The notes beneath the pieces are model-generated. The model saw only the letters and a list, made by a program, of their open reading frames with translations, searched no databases and was not told the DNA's origin. Positions 8,186 through 17,635 of a stretch of DNA of 45,738 nt are shown in pieces (positions within the stretch are counted from its first letter, which is position 1; every line of letters starts with the position of its first letter). The position numbers were made by a program, and so were the translations under genes. Source of the DNA: Herbiconiux sp. (GTDB lineage Bacteria; Actinomycetota; Actinomycetes; Actinomycetales; Microbacteriaceae); the NCBI RefSeq assembly GCF_023264895.1, contig NZ_JAHFUY010000033.1, positions 1-45,738 of the forward strand, written 5' to 3'.

Positions 8186-9745
8186 CTACATGAGGCCGCC
8201 GTCGACCGAGCGCGGCACGGGGTGGTCGTCCTCAGGAACGAGCACGGCGGTCTCGCGGTTGAGGCTCTCGCCCCGGAAGAAGGGCTTGGCCCGCGGGAAG
8301 AACGACCACACGATCATGAGCACGACGCCGAGGGCGAGCGATCCGACGCCCACCACGAACACGCCGCCGATGCCGAAGATCACGGTGTAGCCGTAGTCGG
8401 GGTCGTACATGTCGATGGCCGACTGGATGAAGGCCGCCGTGAGCATGAGCCCGCCGATGAGCGGGAACAGGCCCTTGAACAGGAAGTTGCGGGCGGTCGT
8501 GAAGATCTCGCGGCGGAAGAACCAGACGCACGCGAAGCTCGTGAGCGCGTAGTAGAACGCGATCGCGAGACCGATGGAGAGGATCGTGTCGGCCAGGATG
8601 TTCTCGCTCACGAGGGTCATGCCCACGTAGAAGGCCACGGCCACCACGCTCATGAAGATCGTGGCGAAGCGCGGGGTGCGGAACTTCGGGTTGATGCGGC
8701 CGAACGCCTCGGGCAGCGCGCGGTAGGTCGACATCGCGAGCGTGCCCCGGGCCGTGGGGAGGATGGTCGTCTGCGTCGACGAGATCGCCGAGACGCACAC
8801 GGCGATCACGAGCAGCCACGCCCACGGGCCGAAGATCGCGTCTTTCAAGGCGAAGAAGACGTCTTCGGCGTTGCCCTCGTTGCCGAGGCCGATGCCGGAG
8901 GTGCCGAGACCCGCGAACGACATGGCCGCGACCGTGACCGAGACGTAGGTGACGAGGAGGATGACCGTCGACAGCACGGCGGCACGGCCGGGTGTGCGCT
9001 TGGGGTCCTTCGTCTCCTCGTTGAGCGCGAGGCAGGTGTCCCAGCCCCAGTAGATGAAGAGGCAGAGCAGGATCGCCTCGGTGAAGCCCGAGAGCGAGGT
9101 GAAGGCGAACGGGTTGAACCAGTCGGCCTGGGGCGCCGTGGAGCCCTCGGGAGCGGTTCCCGTGAAGACGGCCCAGAGGGCGAGCACCACGAACAGGATG
9201 AGCGCCACGTACTGCACCGCGAGCAGGATGTTCTGCAGCCGCTCGCCGATCTCGAGGCCGCGCACGCTCACGAAGGTCATGAGGCCGATGAAGACCACGC
9301 CCGTGGCGGTCACGAGCGGCACGTTGTCGTAGAGGTCCGGGTTGTTCGTGAGCAGCCAGAGGTACTTGCTGCCGATCTGCGCGAGGTTCGCGAGCACGAT
9401 GATGCCGGCCACCGCCACGCCCCAGCCCGCGAGCCACCCGGTGTGCGGGCCGAACGCCTTCGTGACCCAGGTGAAGGCCGTGCCGCAGTCGGGCACCGCC
9501 CGGTTGAGCTCGCGGTAGGCGTAGGCCGTGAGGAACATCGGGATGAACGCGAGGATCATGGCGATCGGCGCCTGCGCGCCGACCGCGAGCACCACGAAGC
9601 CCACGGTGGCCGCGAGCGAGTAGACCGGAGCCGTCGAGGCCAGGCCGATCACGGTCGAGCCGAAGAGGCCCAGCTTGCCGGCCGCGAGCCCCTTGCCCTC
9701 GGTGGGCGGGGGGACGACGGCGGGTGCGGCGCTCTTCTCGGTCAT
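8186..9745 (-). CDS. APC-superfamily amino-acid permease
   Basis: A 519-aa membrane protein with about 12 hydrophobic helices. The N-terminal GLFGSTVIGLASTAPVYSL is the unwound TM1 substrate/ion region typical of APC transporters. It imports or exchanges amino acids or polyamines; specificity is not readable. The ATG at 9745 is chosen because GAGGGAGA precedes it with correct spacing. The open frame continues upstream, but that extension lies over the conserved part of the methyltransferase gene and is not used. AGCATA at 9774-9779 (reverse TATGCT) is a possible -10 for it. Confidence 0.9.
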   Translation of the reverse strand: MTEKSAAPAVVPPPTEGKGLAAGKLGLFGSTVIGLASTAPVYSLAATVGFVVLAVGAQAPIAMILAFIPMFLTAYAYRELNRAVPDCGTAFTWVTKAFGPHTGWLAGWGVAVAGIIVLANLAQIGSKYLWLLTNNPDLYDNVPLVTATGVVFIGLMTFVSVRGLEIGERLQNILLAVQYVALILFVVLALWAVFTGTAPEGSTAPQADWFNPFAFTSLSGFTEAILLCLFIYWGWDTCLALNEETKDPKRTPGRAAVLSTVILLVTYVSVTVAAMSFAGLGTSGIGLGNEGNAEDVFFALKDAIFGPWAWLLVIAVCVSAISSTQTTILPTARGTLAMSTYRALPEAFGRINPKFRTPRFATIFMSVVAVAFYVGMTLVSENILADTILSIGLAIAFYYALTSFACVWFFRREIFTTARNFLFKGLFPLIGGLMLTAAFIQSAIDMYDPDYGYTVIFGIGGVFVVGVGSLALGVVLMIVWSFFPRAKPFFRGESLNRETAVLVPEDDHPVPRSVDGGLM

Positions 9746-9813
9746 GCGGATCTCCCTCGGGTCAGGTAGACGAAGCATATTGTCTGAGCGACCCGACGGG
9801 CAGTAGGCAATCG

Positions 9814-10626
9814 CTACCTGTTCGCGACCCGCAGTGCGTAGAGGGCCACGGCGCTCGCCGCGGCCACGTTGAGCGAGTCGACGCCGTGCAGCATGGGGAT
9901 CTCGATCCGCACGTCGGCGGCGGCGAGAGCTCGGCGGCTGAGACCGTCGCCCTCGGTGCCGAGCACGATCGCCACGCGCTCGGGGAGGGCGGCCGTGAAC
10001 TCCGGCAGCGGCACGGAGTCGTCGCCGAGGGCGAGGGCCGCGATGGTGAACCCCGCCTCGTGCAGCAGCGGGCCGGCCTCCGGCCACTCCCCGATGCGGG
10101 TCCACGGCACCTGGAGCACGGTGCCCATGCTCACCCGCACGCTCCGGCGGTAGAGCGGATCGGCGCAACGCGGGGTGATGAGCAAAGCATCGGCGCCGAG
10201 ACCGGCCGCCGAGCGGAAGGCCGCGCCCACGTTGGTGTGGTCGACGATGTCCTCGAGCACCACCACGGTCCTGGCGTCGCGGAGGAGCTCCCGCGGATCG
10301 GGCAGCTCCGGCCGATGCATCGAGGCGAGCGCGCCGCGATGCATCGCGAAGCCCGTGAGCTGCTCGAGCAGCGCGTCGTCGGCCACGAAGACGGGCACCT
10401 CGGGGAAGCGCTCCACGAGCCACTCGAGGTCGGGCAGCCACTTCTGCTGCAGCAGCACCGAGCGAGGCCGGTGGCCGGCGGCCACGGCGCGCTCGATCAC
10501 CTTGCTCGACTCCGCGAGGTAGAGGCCGCCCTGCGGCTCGAGCAGGCGGCGGAGCGCGACGTCGGTCAGGTTCGCGTAGTCGGCGAGCTCCGGCCGGTCG
10601 AGGGAGTCGAGGGGGACGAGGGGCAC
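9814..10626 (-). CDS. TrmH/SpoU-family RNA 2'-O-methyltransferase
   Basis: A 270-aa SPOUT-class enzyme. An N-terminal substrate-binding region is followed by the knotted methyltransferase domain. Motif 1 is VDHTNVGAAFRSA (Asn and Arg), motif 2 LGTEGDGLS and motif 3 SLNVAAASAVALY. It would methylate ribose in rRNA or tRNA using S-adenosylmethionine; the exact nucleotide is unknown. The start is GTG at 10626, giving a protein that begins VPLVPLDSLDRPELADY. A longer frame exists to 10794, but it has no good start and crosses the divergent sirtuin promoter. Shine-Dalgarno is weak (TAAGG). Confidence 0.85.
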   Translation of the reverse strand: MPLVPLDSLDRPELADYANLTDVALRRLLEPQGGLYLAESSKVIERAVAAGHRPRSVLLQQKWLPDLEWLVERFPEVPVFVADDALLEQLTGFAMHRGALASMHRPELPDPRELLRDARTVVVLEDIVDHTNVGAAFRSAAGLGADALLITPRCADPLYRRSVRVSMGTVLQVPWTRIGEWPEAGPLLHEAGFTIAALALGDDSVPLPEFTAALPERVAIVLGTEGDGLSRRALAAADVRIEIPMLHGVDSLNVAAASAVALYALRVANR

Positions 10627-10709
10627 GGGAGCCTTACTGGTGGGTGGCCTGACGGTGGATTCACCCCCAACTCTGCCAGCCCGGAAACAATCCGGAAAAC
10701 TCCGTTGTT

Positions 10710-10715
10710 TAGACT
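10710..10715 (+). promoter_or_regulatory. -10 element TAGACT of the sirtuin gene
   Basis: TAGACT is the recurring -10 hexamer of this window. The predicted start near 10722 leaves a leader of about 33 nt that opens with the 10725-10743 hairpin. The upstream direct repeat CCGGAAA (10681 and 10692) may lie near -35. Confidence 0.45.
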
Positions 10716-10724
10716 CGGTGACAG

Positions 10725-10743
10725 GCCGGTGCGCTGCACCGGC
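10725..10743 (+). promoter_or_regulatory. Perfect 8-bp hairpin abutting the sirtuin ribosome-binding site
   Basis: GCCGGTGC (10725-10732), loop GCT, GCACCGGC (10736-10743) is followed at once by GAGGAGG. It may protect the 5' end or modulate ribosome access; the function is inferred only from position. Confidence 0.55.
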
Positions 10744-10754
10744 GAGGAGGTTCC

Positions 10755-11633
10755 ATGGTTCCGTCGGTCTCGTCCGTGCCGGAGGCGGCTGCATCCGCCG
10801 TTCCCGCTTCCGCGCCGGAGCTCGATCGGGCGGCCGAGGTGCTCGCGGGCAAGCGCGTCGTGGTGCTCACGGGGGCCGGTGTGTCGACCGACTCCGGCAT
10901 CCCCGACTACCGCGGGGAGGGGGCTCCGACCCGCAATCCGATGACCTTCGACCAGTTCCTCGCGAGCGCCTCGTTCCGCAAGCGCTACTGGGCGGGCAGC
11001 CACCTCGGCTGGCGCATGTTCGACGCCGCCGAGCCCAACCGCACCCATCGCATCCTCGCGGAGCTCGAGGACGCCGGAGTCGTCACGGGCGTCGTCACGC
11101 AGAACGTCGACGGCCTGCACGCGCGGGCGGGCTCCCGCCACCTCGTCGACCTGCACGGCTCGATGGACCGCGTGAACTGCCTGCAGTGCGGTCAGAGCTT
11201 CGCGCGCTCGAGCGTCGCCGAGCGCATCTCGGCCGCCAATCCCGGGCTCACCGAACCGGATCTCGTGCGCATGGCGCCCGACGGCGACGCCGACGTGAGC
11301 GAGTGGGAGGCCTTCGAGGTGCCGGCCTGCACCGTCTGCGGCGGAGTGCTGAAGCCCGACGTCGTGTTCTTCGGCGAGTTCATCCCCACCGAGAAGTTCG
11401 CCGAGGCCTCGGCGATCGTGGCGGCCTCCGACGCCATGCTCATCGCGGGATCCTCGCTCGTGGTCAACTCCGGCATCCGTCTGCTCGAGCAGGCCAGGCG
11501 GCGGAAGCTGCCGATCGTGATCATCAACCGCGGCGTCACCAAGGGAGACGCCAGGGCGACCGTGAAGATCGACGCGGGCACGACCGAGACGCTCACCGAG
11601 CTCGCTCTGCGACTGCTGTCCCAGCCCGTCTGA
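10755..11633 (+). CDS. Sir2-family NAD-dependent protein deacylase
   Basis: A 292-aa sirtuin. The NAD-binding GAGVS is at 40-44, SGIPDYRG at 47-54 and TQNVDGLH at 115-122. The catalytic His is His134 in DLHGS, and the zinc cysteines are 142/145 and 192/195. Length and the insert between Cys pairs match bacterial SIRT4-like (class II) enzymes. It would remove acyl groups from lysines at the cost of NAD+. The ATG at 10755 is fixed by GAGGAGG (10743-10749). About 25 Ala/Pro/Ser-rich residues precede the conserved core. The histidine phosphatase lies 41 bp downstream but appears to have its own promoter. Confidence 0.94.
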   Translation: MVPSVSSVPEAAASAVPASAPELDRAAEVLAGKRVVVLTGAGVSTDSGIPDYRGEGAPTRNPMTFDQFLASASFRKRYWAGSHLGWRMFDAAEPNRTHRILAELEDAGVVTGVVTQNVDGLHARAGSRHLVDLHGSMDRVNCLQCGQSFARSSVAERISAANPGLTEPDLVRMAPDGDADVSEWEAFEVPACTVCGGVLKPDVVFFGEFIPTEKFAEASAIVAASDAMLIAGSSLVVNSGIRLLEQARRRKLPIVIINRGVTKGDARATVKIDAGTTETLTELALRLLSQPV

Positions 11634-11661
11634 AGCAGGGGGCGATCCGGCCCCTCCGACC

Positions 11662-11667
11662 TAGACT
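11662..11667 (+). promoter_or_regulatory. -10 element TAGACT of the histidine phosphatase (leaderless arrangement)
   Basis: TAGACT ends 7 nt before the ATG at 11675. The bases between (GGTGGCG) are not a convincing Shine-Dalgarno, so transcription is expected to begin at the start codon. Confidence 0.5.
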
Positions 11668-11674
11668 GGTGGCG

Positions 11675-12316
11675 ATGACTACCTTCACCTTCGTGCGCCA
11701 CGGCCAGACCGACTGGAACTTCCAGAAGCGCATCCAGGGCACCACCGACGTGCCGCTCAACGAGACCGGCCGCGAGCAGGCCCGCGAGGCGGGCCGCGCG
11801 CTCGCCGAACGGGCACAGGCGGGTCAGCAGTGGGACGGCATCGTGGCGAGCCCGCTCAGCCGGGCCCGTGAGACCGCCGAGATCATCGCGGAGATCGTCG
11901 GACTCCCGGCGCCCGAGCTCGTTCCCGCCCTCGTGGAGCGCAGCTACGGAGAGGTCGAGGGGCTCGATGCCGCGGGGATCGCCGAGCGGTTCCCCGATCC
12001 GCTCGCCGAGGTGCCCGGCCGGGAGCGCCGCTCCGAGGTGGTGCGCCGCGTGCTGCCCGCCCTCGAGCTGCTGGCCGAGGAGCACCCGGGCGAGTCGCTC
12101 ATCGTGGTCTCGCACGGCGGCGTGATCGCGTCGCTCCTCCGCTACGTCACCGAGAAGAAGCTGCCCGAGCAGGGCCACGCCATCCCGAACGGCTCGGCGC
12201 ACGACTTCGTGATCGAGGCCGGCGAGGTCTCGATCGCCGAGTTCAACGGCGCCGCGATCGACCCGGCGATCCGGATGCGAGCGCCGCTAGCGCTCGAGCT
12301 GACGCTTCCCAGCTGA
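11675..12316 (+). CDS. Histidine phosphatase / phosphoglycerate-mutase-like enzyme
   Basis: A 213-aa protein of the histidine phosphatase superfamily. The RHG motif VRHGQTDWN (7-15) carries the phospho-acceptor His9. LSRARETAEI (61-70) and the second catalytic His147 in VSHGG follow. It hydrolyses a phosphomonoester; the substrate (sugar phosphate, cofactor precursor or other) is not evident. The ATG at 11675 follows the TAGACT -10 by 7 nt. The last 24 codons overlap the end of the convergent glycosyltransferase gene by 74 bp. Confidence 0.9.
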   Translation: MTTFTFVRHGQTDWNFQKRIQGTTDVPLNETGREQAREAGRALAERAQAGQQWDGIVASPLSRARETAEIIAEIVGLPAPELVPALVERSYGEVEGLDAAGIAERFPDPLAEVPGRERRSEVVRRVLPALELLAEEHPGESLIVVSHGGVIASLLRYVTEKKLPEQGHAIPNGSAHDFVIEAGEVSIAEFNGAAIDPAIRMRAPLALELTLPS

Positions 12317-13370
12317 ACGTCTCGGCCTGCGCGCGCGAGGCCCTCGAGCGGCGGGCCCACTCGGCCGGCTCCTCGAGCGAGCGGATGCGTGCGGCGAAGG
12401 CCGCGGCGTCGCGGGCGGGCGCGTAGAGCGCCGCCTCTCCCCCGATCTCGTGGAACACGCCGATCTCGCTCACGACCACGGGCGTGCCGTGCCCCATTGA
12501 CTCCACGAGCGGGATGCCGAAGCCCTCGTCGAGCGACGCGGTCACGAGGGCGGTGGCGTTCTGCAGCAGCTCCGAGTACTCCTCGTCGCTCGCGCCGTCG
12601 TGGAAGACGAGCAGCGCGTCGGGGTCGATCGCCCGGAGCCGCCCGCGATCGGCCTCCGACACCCGGCTCACGAGGTGCAGCGTGTAGCCCGGCAGGTCGC
12701 CGACGGCCCGCACGAGGGTCTCCACGTTCTTGTAGGGCATGAACGAGCCCATGTAGACCAGGGCCTTCGAGGCCGCCCGCTCGCCGGAGGCTTCGGCCGC
12801 CGCCTCCGCCACGGATGAGGGCGGGAGGTCGGCCGCGTTCCTCGCCACGAGCACGGGCTTCGTGGTGAGCCGGTGCCGGGCGATGAGGGCGCGGGTGGTC
12901 TCGGAGACCGTGACGATCGCATCCGCCCGGTTCAGCAGCATCCGCTGCGGCCACCAGGCCTTGTGGTAGAGCCGCCAGAGCACGCGCACGAAGCCCGGCA
13001 GGTCGCGCGGTGGCGTGGGGTTGGAGTAGTAGATGAGGTCGTGCACCGTGAGCGCGAGGCGGTAGCGGCGGCGGAAGGTGCCCATCGTCTGCATCGGGCT
13101 GATCACGAGATCCGGCGCCAGCCTGTTGACCTGGAGCGACACCACGGGCTCGAGCACGCTCGTGGGGCCCGACGCCTTCGACCACGGCAGGTCGGGCAGC
13201 ATGGCCAGCTGGCGCTCGTCGCTGATGAGCATCGTGAGCTCGACGCCTGCGACGGCGGGGTCGCCCGCGTCGATCAGGGCCTTGAGGGCGCCGACCACTC
13301 CTGCGGTGTACCGGCTGATGCCGTCGTGGCGGCCGATCCGGGTGTAGCGGCAGTCGAAGACGAGCTTCAC
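12243..13370 (-). CDS. GT4-type family glycosyltransferase
   Basis: A 375-aa GT-B glycosyltransferase. An N-terminal Rossmann region contains KLVFDCRYTRIGRHDGISRY and TVHDLIYY. A C-terminal domain has YMGSFMPYKNVETLVRA and the donor-binding DEGFGIPLVESMGHGTPVV with the E-x7-E spacing. The acceptor is unknown; candidates are cell-wall glycolipids or mannosides. The start is GTG at 13370, sharing GTGA with the stop of the upstream hydrolase, so the two are translationally coupled. The C-terminus (ETFSWEASAR, then about 16 residues) is antisense to the last 74 bp of the histidine phosphatase. Confidence 0.88.
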   Translation of the reverse strand: MKLVFDCRYTRIGRHDGISRYTAGVVGALKALIDAGDPAVAGVELTMLISDERQLAMLPDLPWSKASGPTSVLEPVVSLQVNRLAPDLVISPMQTMGTFRRRYRLALTVHDLIYYSNPTPPRDLPGFVRVLWRLYHKAWWPQRMLLNRADAIVTVSETTRALIARHRLTTKPVLVARNAADLPPSSVAEAAAEASGERAASKALVYMGSFMPYKNVETLVRAVGDLPGYTLHLVSRVSEADRGRLRAIDPDALLVFHDGASDEEYSELLQNATALVTASLDEGFGIPLVESMGHGTPVVVSEIGVFHEIGGEAALYAPARDAAAFAARIRSLEEPAEWARRSRASRAQAETFSWEASARALAALASGSPGRSRRR

Positions 13371-14308
13371 GAGCGGGCCAGGAACGAGCGGATGGCGTCG
13401 GCCGCCTCGACCGGGCGCTCGTAGTGGATGAGGTGGCCGACGCCCTCGATGACCACGAGCTCGGCCCCGGGGATCATCTTCTGCACCGAGTACTGGGCCG
13501 CGACGGGCGTGATGTCGTCGCGGTCGGCGGCGATCATGAGCACGGGGGCGTGGATGCGCTCGGCGTACTCGCTCACGTCGTGGCTCACCGAGGCCCGGAA
13601 CGCGTCGAGCACGACGCTGCGGTTGGCGAAGGCCGAGAAGTAGCGGTGGTGCTGGTCGTGGATCCAGCGGCGGAGGCCCTTGTCCTTCGTCTTGGCCATG
13701 GTCGAGCTCATGATCTGCACCACGAGGCCGCTCCGCAGGATGGCGAAGCCGAGCTTCTCCGGCACGGCGGCCGAGAACCGGTAGTGGCCGATCGCCAGAC
13801 GCGTCATGAAGCCGCGCGGGCCCGCGAGGGCAGGGGCGGCGATGGGGTTGATGAGCACGATGTCGTCGGCCTCGAGCGCGCCGCCGTCGCCCTCGCCGGC
13901 CAGAGCCGCCGAGACCACGATGGAGCCGAAGGAGTGGCCGATCACCACGATGCGGGCGGCGGGCGACTGCGCGCGCACGGAGGCCACGAGGGCCTTCGCC
14001 CAGGTGGCGTAGCCGTCGATGTCGTGCGTCACGGCGAGCGGCGTCGACTCGCCGAAGCCCGGGAGGTCGGGGGCCACGATGCGCATGCCCGGCTCGTCGA
14101 GCTGGGCGATGACGGGCTCGAGGCCGTGGTGGTCGCCGCGGAAGCCGTGCACCACGACGACGGCCGTGGTGGCGGCCGCCCTGGCCGCCTCGTCGAGCCC
14201 GGATGCGCCGTACTCCCACAGCTGGGTGCGGCTCCCGGTGAGCGTCTCGACCCTGGTCGTGACGGGCATCCGGGCGAGTTCACGGGCGTAGGGCGAGGCG
14301 ACGGTCAT
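13367..14308 (-). CDS. Alpha/beta-hydrolase
   Basis: A 313-aa hydrolase of the alpha/beta fold. The oxyanion region is VVVHGFRGDH (51-60) and the nucleophile elbow is GHSFGS with Ser126. The acid lies in ADRDDITP and the catalytic His in GVGHLIHYERP. No signal sequence is seen. Function could be esterase, lipase or C-C hydrolase. The ATG at 14308 is preferred over ATG 14320 and GTG 14335 because a reverse TATGCT hexamer lies exactly 7 nt before it, the leaderless spacing seen elsewhere here. Its stop overlaps the start of the glycosyltransferase by 4 nt, suggesting a two-gene operon acting on a common product (inference). Confidence 0.86.
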   Translation of the reverse strand: MTVASPYARELARMPVTTRVETLTGSRTQLWEYGASGLDEAARAAATTAVVVVHGFRGDHHGLEPVIAQLDEPGMRIVAPDLPGFGESTPLAVTHDIDGYATWAKALVASVRAQSPAARIVVIGHSFGSIVVSAALAGEGDGGALEADDIVLINPIAAPALAGPRGFMTRLAIGHYRFSAAVPEKLGFAILRSGLVVQIMSSTMAKTKDKGLRRWIHDQHHRYFSAFANRSVVLDAFRASVSHDVSEYAERIHAPVLMIAADRDDITPVAAQYSVQKMIPGAELVVIEGVGHLIHYERPVEAADAIRSFLARS

Positions 14309-14315
14309 CCCGACC

Positions 14316-14321
14316 AGCATA
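14316..14321 (-). promoter_or_regulatory. -10 element TATGCT of the hydrolase/glycosyltransferase operon
   Basis: Reverse TATGCT lies 7 nt (GGTCGGG) before ATG 14308. This supports a leaderless transcript and that start choice. Confidence 0.42.
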
Positions 14322-14328
14322 GGCGGCG

Positions 14329-14357
14329 CTGGCACTGTCGGAGGTTTGGACTAGCGT
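14329..14357 (+). promoter_or_regulatory. Putative treS promoter
   Basis: CTGGCA (14329-14334) and TAGCGT (14352-14357) are separated by 17 bp. The start near 14364 would give a leader of about 40 nt with GAAAGGA before the GTG at 14406. Confidence 0.4.
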
Positions 14358-14405
14358 GGGGCGTGGAATGCACTGGCCGGTCTTCCGCACTCCGAAAGGA
14401 CACCT

Positions 14406-16130
<1,725 letters not shown>

Positions 16131-16133
16131 CCC

Positions 16134-17102
16134 GTGCCGATGACCGAATCCTCCCGCACCGACGTCGTCTTCGTCGAGGTGCCCCTCTTCGACCTGGCCG
16201 ACGCGGAGCTCGTGGTGGAGGAGGCGGCGGCGGCCCCGGTCGTGGCGGCGGCTCCGGCTGCTGCTGCTCCCGCCGCGCCGACGTTGGTGGCTCCGCCTGT
16301 GGTGGCGGCTCCGCCTGCGCGTGTCGCTCAGCCGTCGGTGGTCGAAGCGGATGCGGTGCCGATGGCTTTCGAGGGCGCCCCGGTGGCCGTCGAGACCCGT
16401 CCTCGCCCCGCGTGGGCCGACCGGCTGGCGGTGTTCGACCTCGAGACCACCGGGATCGACGTCGAGACGAGCCGGGTGGTCACCGCCAACATCTCGCTGC
16501 TCGACGCGGCGGGCGAGCCCGTGCGGCGCCGCGACTGGCTCGCTGATCCGGGAGTCGCCATCCCCGAGCAGGCCACCGCCGTGCACGGCATCACCACGGC
16601 GCACGCCCAGGCCGAGGGCCGTCCGGCCGCCGAGGTCGTCGCCGAGATCGTGGCCGAGCTCCGTCGTGCGCTCGACGACGGCTACGCCCTCGTCGTCTAC
16701 AACGCGCCCTACGACCTCAGCCTGCTGCACCACGAGTCGCTTCGGCACGGGGTGCTCCCACTCGTGGCCCCCTCCCCCGTGATCGATCCGCTCGTCATCG
16801 ACAAGCAGCTCGACCGCTACCGCAAGGGCAAGCGCACGCTCGAGGCCTCCTCGGCCCACTACGGCGTATCGCTCACCGACGCGCACGACGCGGGAGCCGA
16901 CGCCATCGCGGCCGGCCGCGTGGCCCAGGCCATCGCCTCGGCGTTCCCGGCCGAGCTCGACCTCGATCCCGTGCAGCTGCACGCCGCTCAGCACGCCTGG
17001 CACGACGCCCAGTGCGACTCGTTCGAGGACTACATGCGCCGCGTCCGCGACCCGCAGTTCACCGCGCGCCGCGGCTGGCCCGAGGTCCCGCCCCGCCCCT
17101 GA
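16134..17102 (+). CDS. DEDDh 3'-5' exonuclease with Ala/Pro/Val-rich N-terminal extension
   Basis: A 322-aa protein whose C-terminal part is a DnaQ-like exonuclease. ExoI FDLETTG (101-107, Asp102 and Glu104), ExoII VYNAPYDLSLL (188-198, Asp194) and ExoIII HDAGADA (251-257, His251 and Asp256) are all intact. Residues ~30-70 are nearly all Ala, Pro and Val, a flexible linker; the first ~28 residues are acidic and unassigned. It likely removes 3' nucleotides from DNA or RNA in proofreading, repair or RNA turnover. Start GTG 16134 has GGGGCGG just upstream; ATG 16140 is possible. It follows treS by 3 nt. Confidence 0.87.
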   Translation: MPMTESSRTDVVFVEVPLFDLADAELVVEEAAAAPVVAAAPAAAAPAAPTLVAPPVVAAPPARVAQPSVVEADAVPMAFEGAPVAVETRPRPAWADRLAVFDLETTGIDVETSRVVTANISLLDAAGEPVRRRDWLADPGVAIPEQATAVHGITTAHAQAEGRPAAEVVAEIVAELRRALDDGYALVVYNAPYDLSLLHHESLRHGVLPLVAPSPVIDPLVIDKQLDRYRKGKRTLEASSAHYGVSLTDAHDAGADAIAAGRVAQAIASAFPAELDLDPVQLHAAQHAWHDAQCDSFEDYMRRVRDPQFTARRGWPEVPPRP

Positions 17103-17135
17103 GCCGCCTCTGAACCACTTTCGCGCGGACATCGC

Positions 17136-17186
17136 CAAGCGTCGCGACAACCTCCCCGATATGGGGCCCGGTTGCCGCGACGTTTG
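17136..17186. repeat. 51-bp palindromic element (element A), relative of elements B and C
   Basis: The arms CAAGCGTCGCGACAACC (17136-17152) and GGTTGCCGCGACGTTTG (17170-17186) are complementary at 15 of 17 positions. An inner CCCC/GGGG stem (17154-17157 and 17163-17166) closes on loop GATAT. The right arm carries GCCGCGACGTTTG, also found in the 73-bp palindromes at 26113-26185 and 27178-27250. It lies between the exonuclease stop and the rpmE2 terminator. Only the core is shared, so it may be a degenerate copy. Confidence 0.72.
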
Positions 17187-17220
17187 TCGTTCTCCGCAGA
17201 AACATCAGCACGAACGACGA

Positions 17221-17252
17221 AGAACCCCGCCGACCGGAGTCGACGGGGTTCT
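17221..17252. terminator. Strong hairpin terminator for rpmE2 (possibly bidirectional)
   Basis: AGAACCCCGCCGAC (17221-17234), loop CGGA, GTCGACGGGGTTCT (17239-17252) is a 14-bp stem with one mismatch. Reading leftward from rpmE2, the stem is followed by TCGTCGTTCG. It separates the convergent exonuclease and rpmE2 genes. Confidence 0.8.
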
Positions 17253-17301
17253 CGTGCGTGTGATTGCGGGGCGGTGCAGGTGCGCCGTCAGCCGGTGAGG
17301 G

Positions 17302-17559
17302 CTACTTGGCGCCGCCGAAGCCCTTGTAACGGGTGTTGAACTTCTCGACGCGGCCGGCCGAGTCGAGGATGCGCTGCTTGCCCGTGTAGAAGGGGTGCGA
17401 CTCCGACGAGATCTCGACGTCGATGACGGGGTAGGTGTTGCCGTCCTCCCACTCGATCGTCTTGGCGGAGCCGACGGTCGAACGGGTGAGGAAAGTGGCG
17501 CCCGATGCGAGGTCGCGGAAGACAACAGCTTCGTACTTGGGGTGGGTGTCAGTCTTCAT
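17302..17559 (-). CDS. rpmE2: 50S ribosomal protein L31 type B
   Basis: 85 aa, beginning [16 protein letters not shown] and containing [12 protein letters not shown], as in type B L31. The CxxC zinc ligands of type A L31 are absent, so this is the zinc-independent (C-minus) paralogue. In bacteria with both forms, the B type replaces the zinc form when zinc is scarce, usually under Zur; no Zur box was recognised here. AAGGACA precedes the ATG. TAGATT at 17591-17596 (reverse) is the likely -10. Confidence 0.95.
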   Translation of the reverse strand: MKTDTHPKYEAVVFRDLASGATFLTRSTVGSAKTIEWEDGNTYPVIDVEISSESHPFYTGKQRILDSAGRVEKFNTRYKGFGGAK

Positions 17560-17590
17560 AGTGGTGTCCTTGTGTCACAGCGAGGGATGA

Positions 17591-17596
17591 AATCTA
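17591..17596 (-). promoter_or_regulatory. -10 element TAGATT upstream of rpmE2
   Basis: Reverse TAGATT is 31 nt before the ATG at 17559. It predicts a short leader that contains the AAGGACA ribosome-binding site. Confidence 0.4.
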
Positions 17597-17635
17597 GGGC
17601 CAGACGGGCCAGCTAGACAGTTTAGCAGATAGATG

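Noticed and set aside
9746-10441. In-frame N-terminal extension of the amino-acid permease
   Set aside because: It covers the methyltransferase gene on the same strand in another frame, lacks transporter features, and GAGGGAGA marks ATG 9745.
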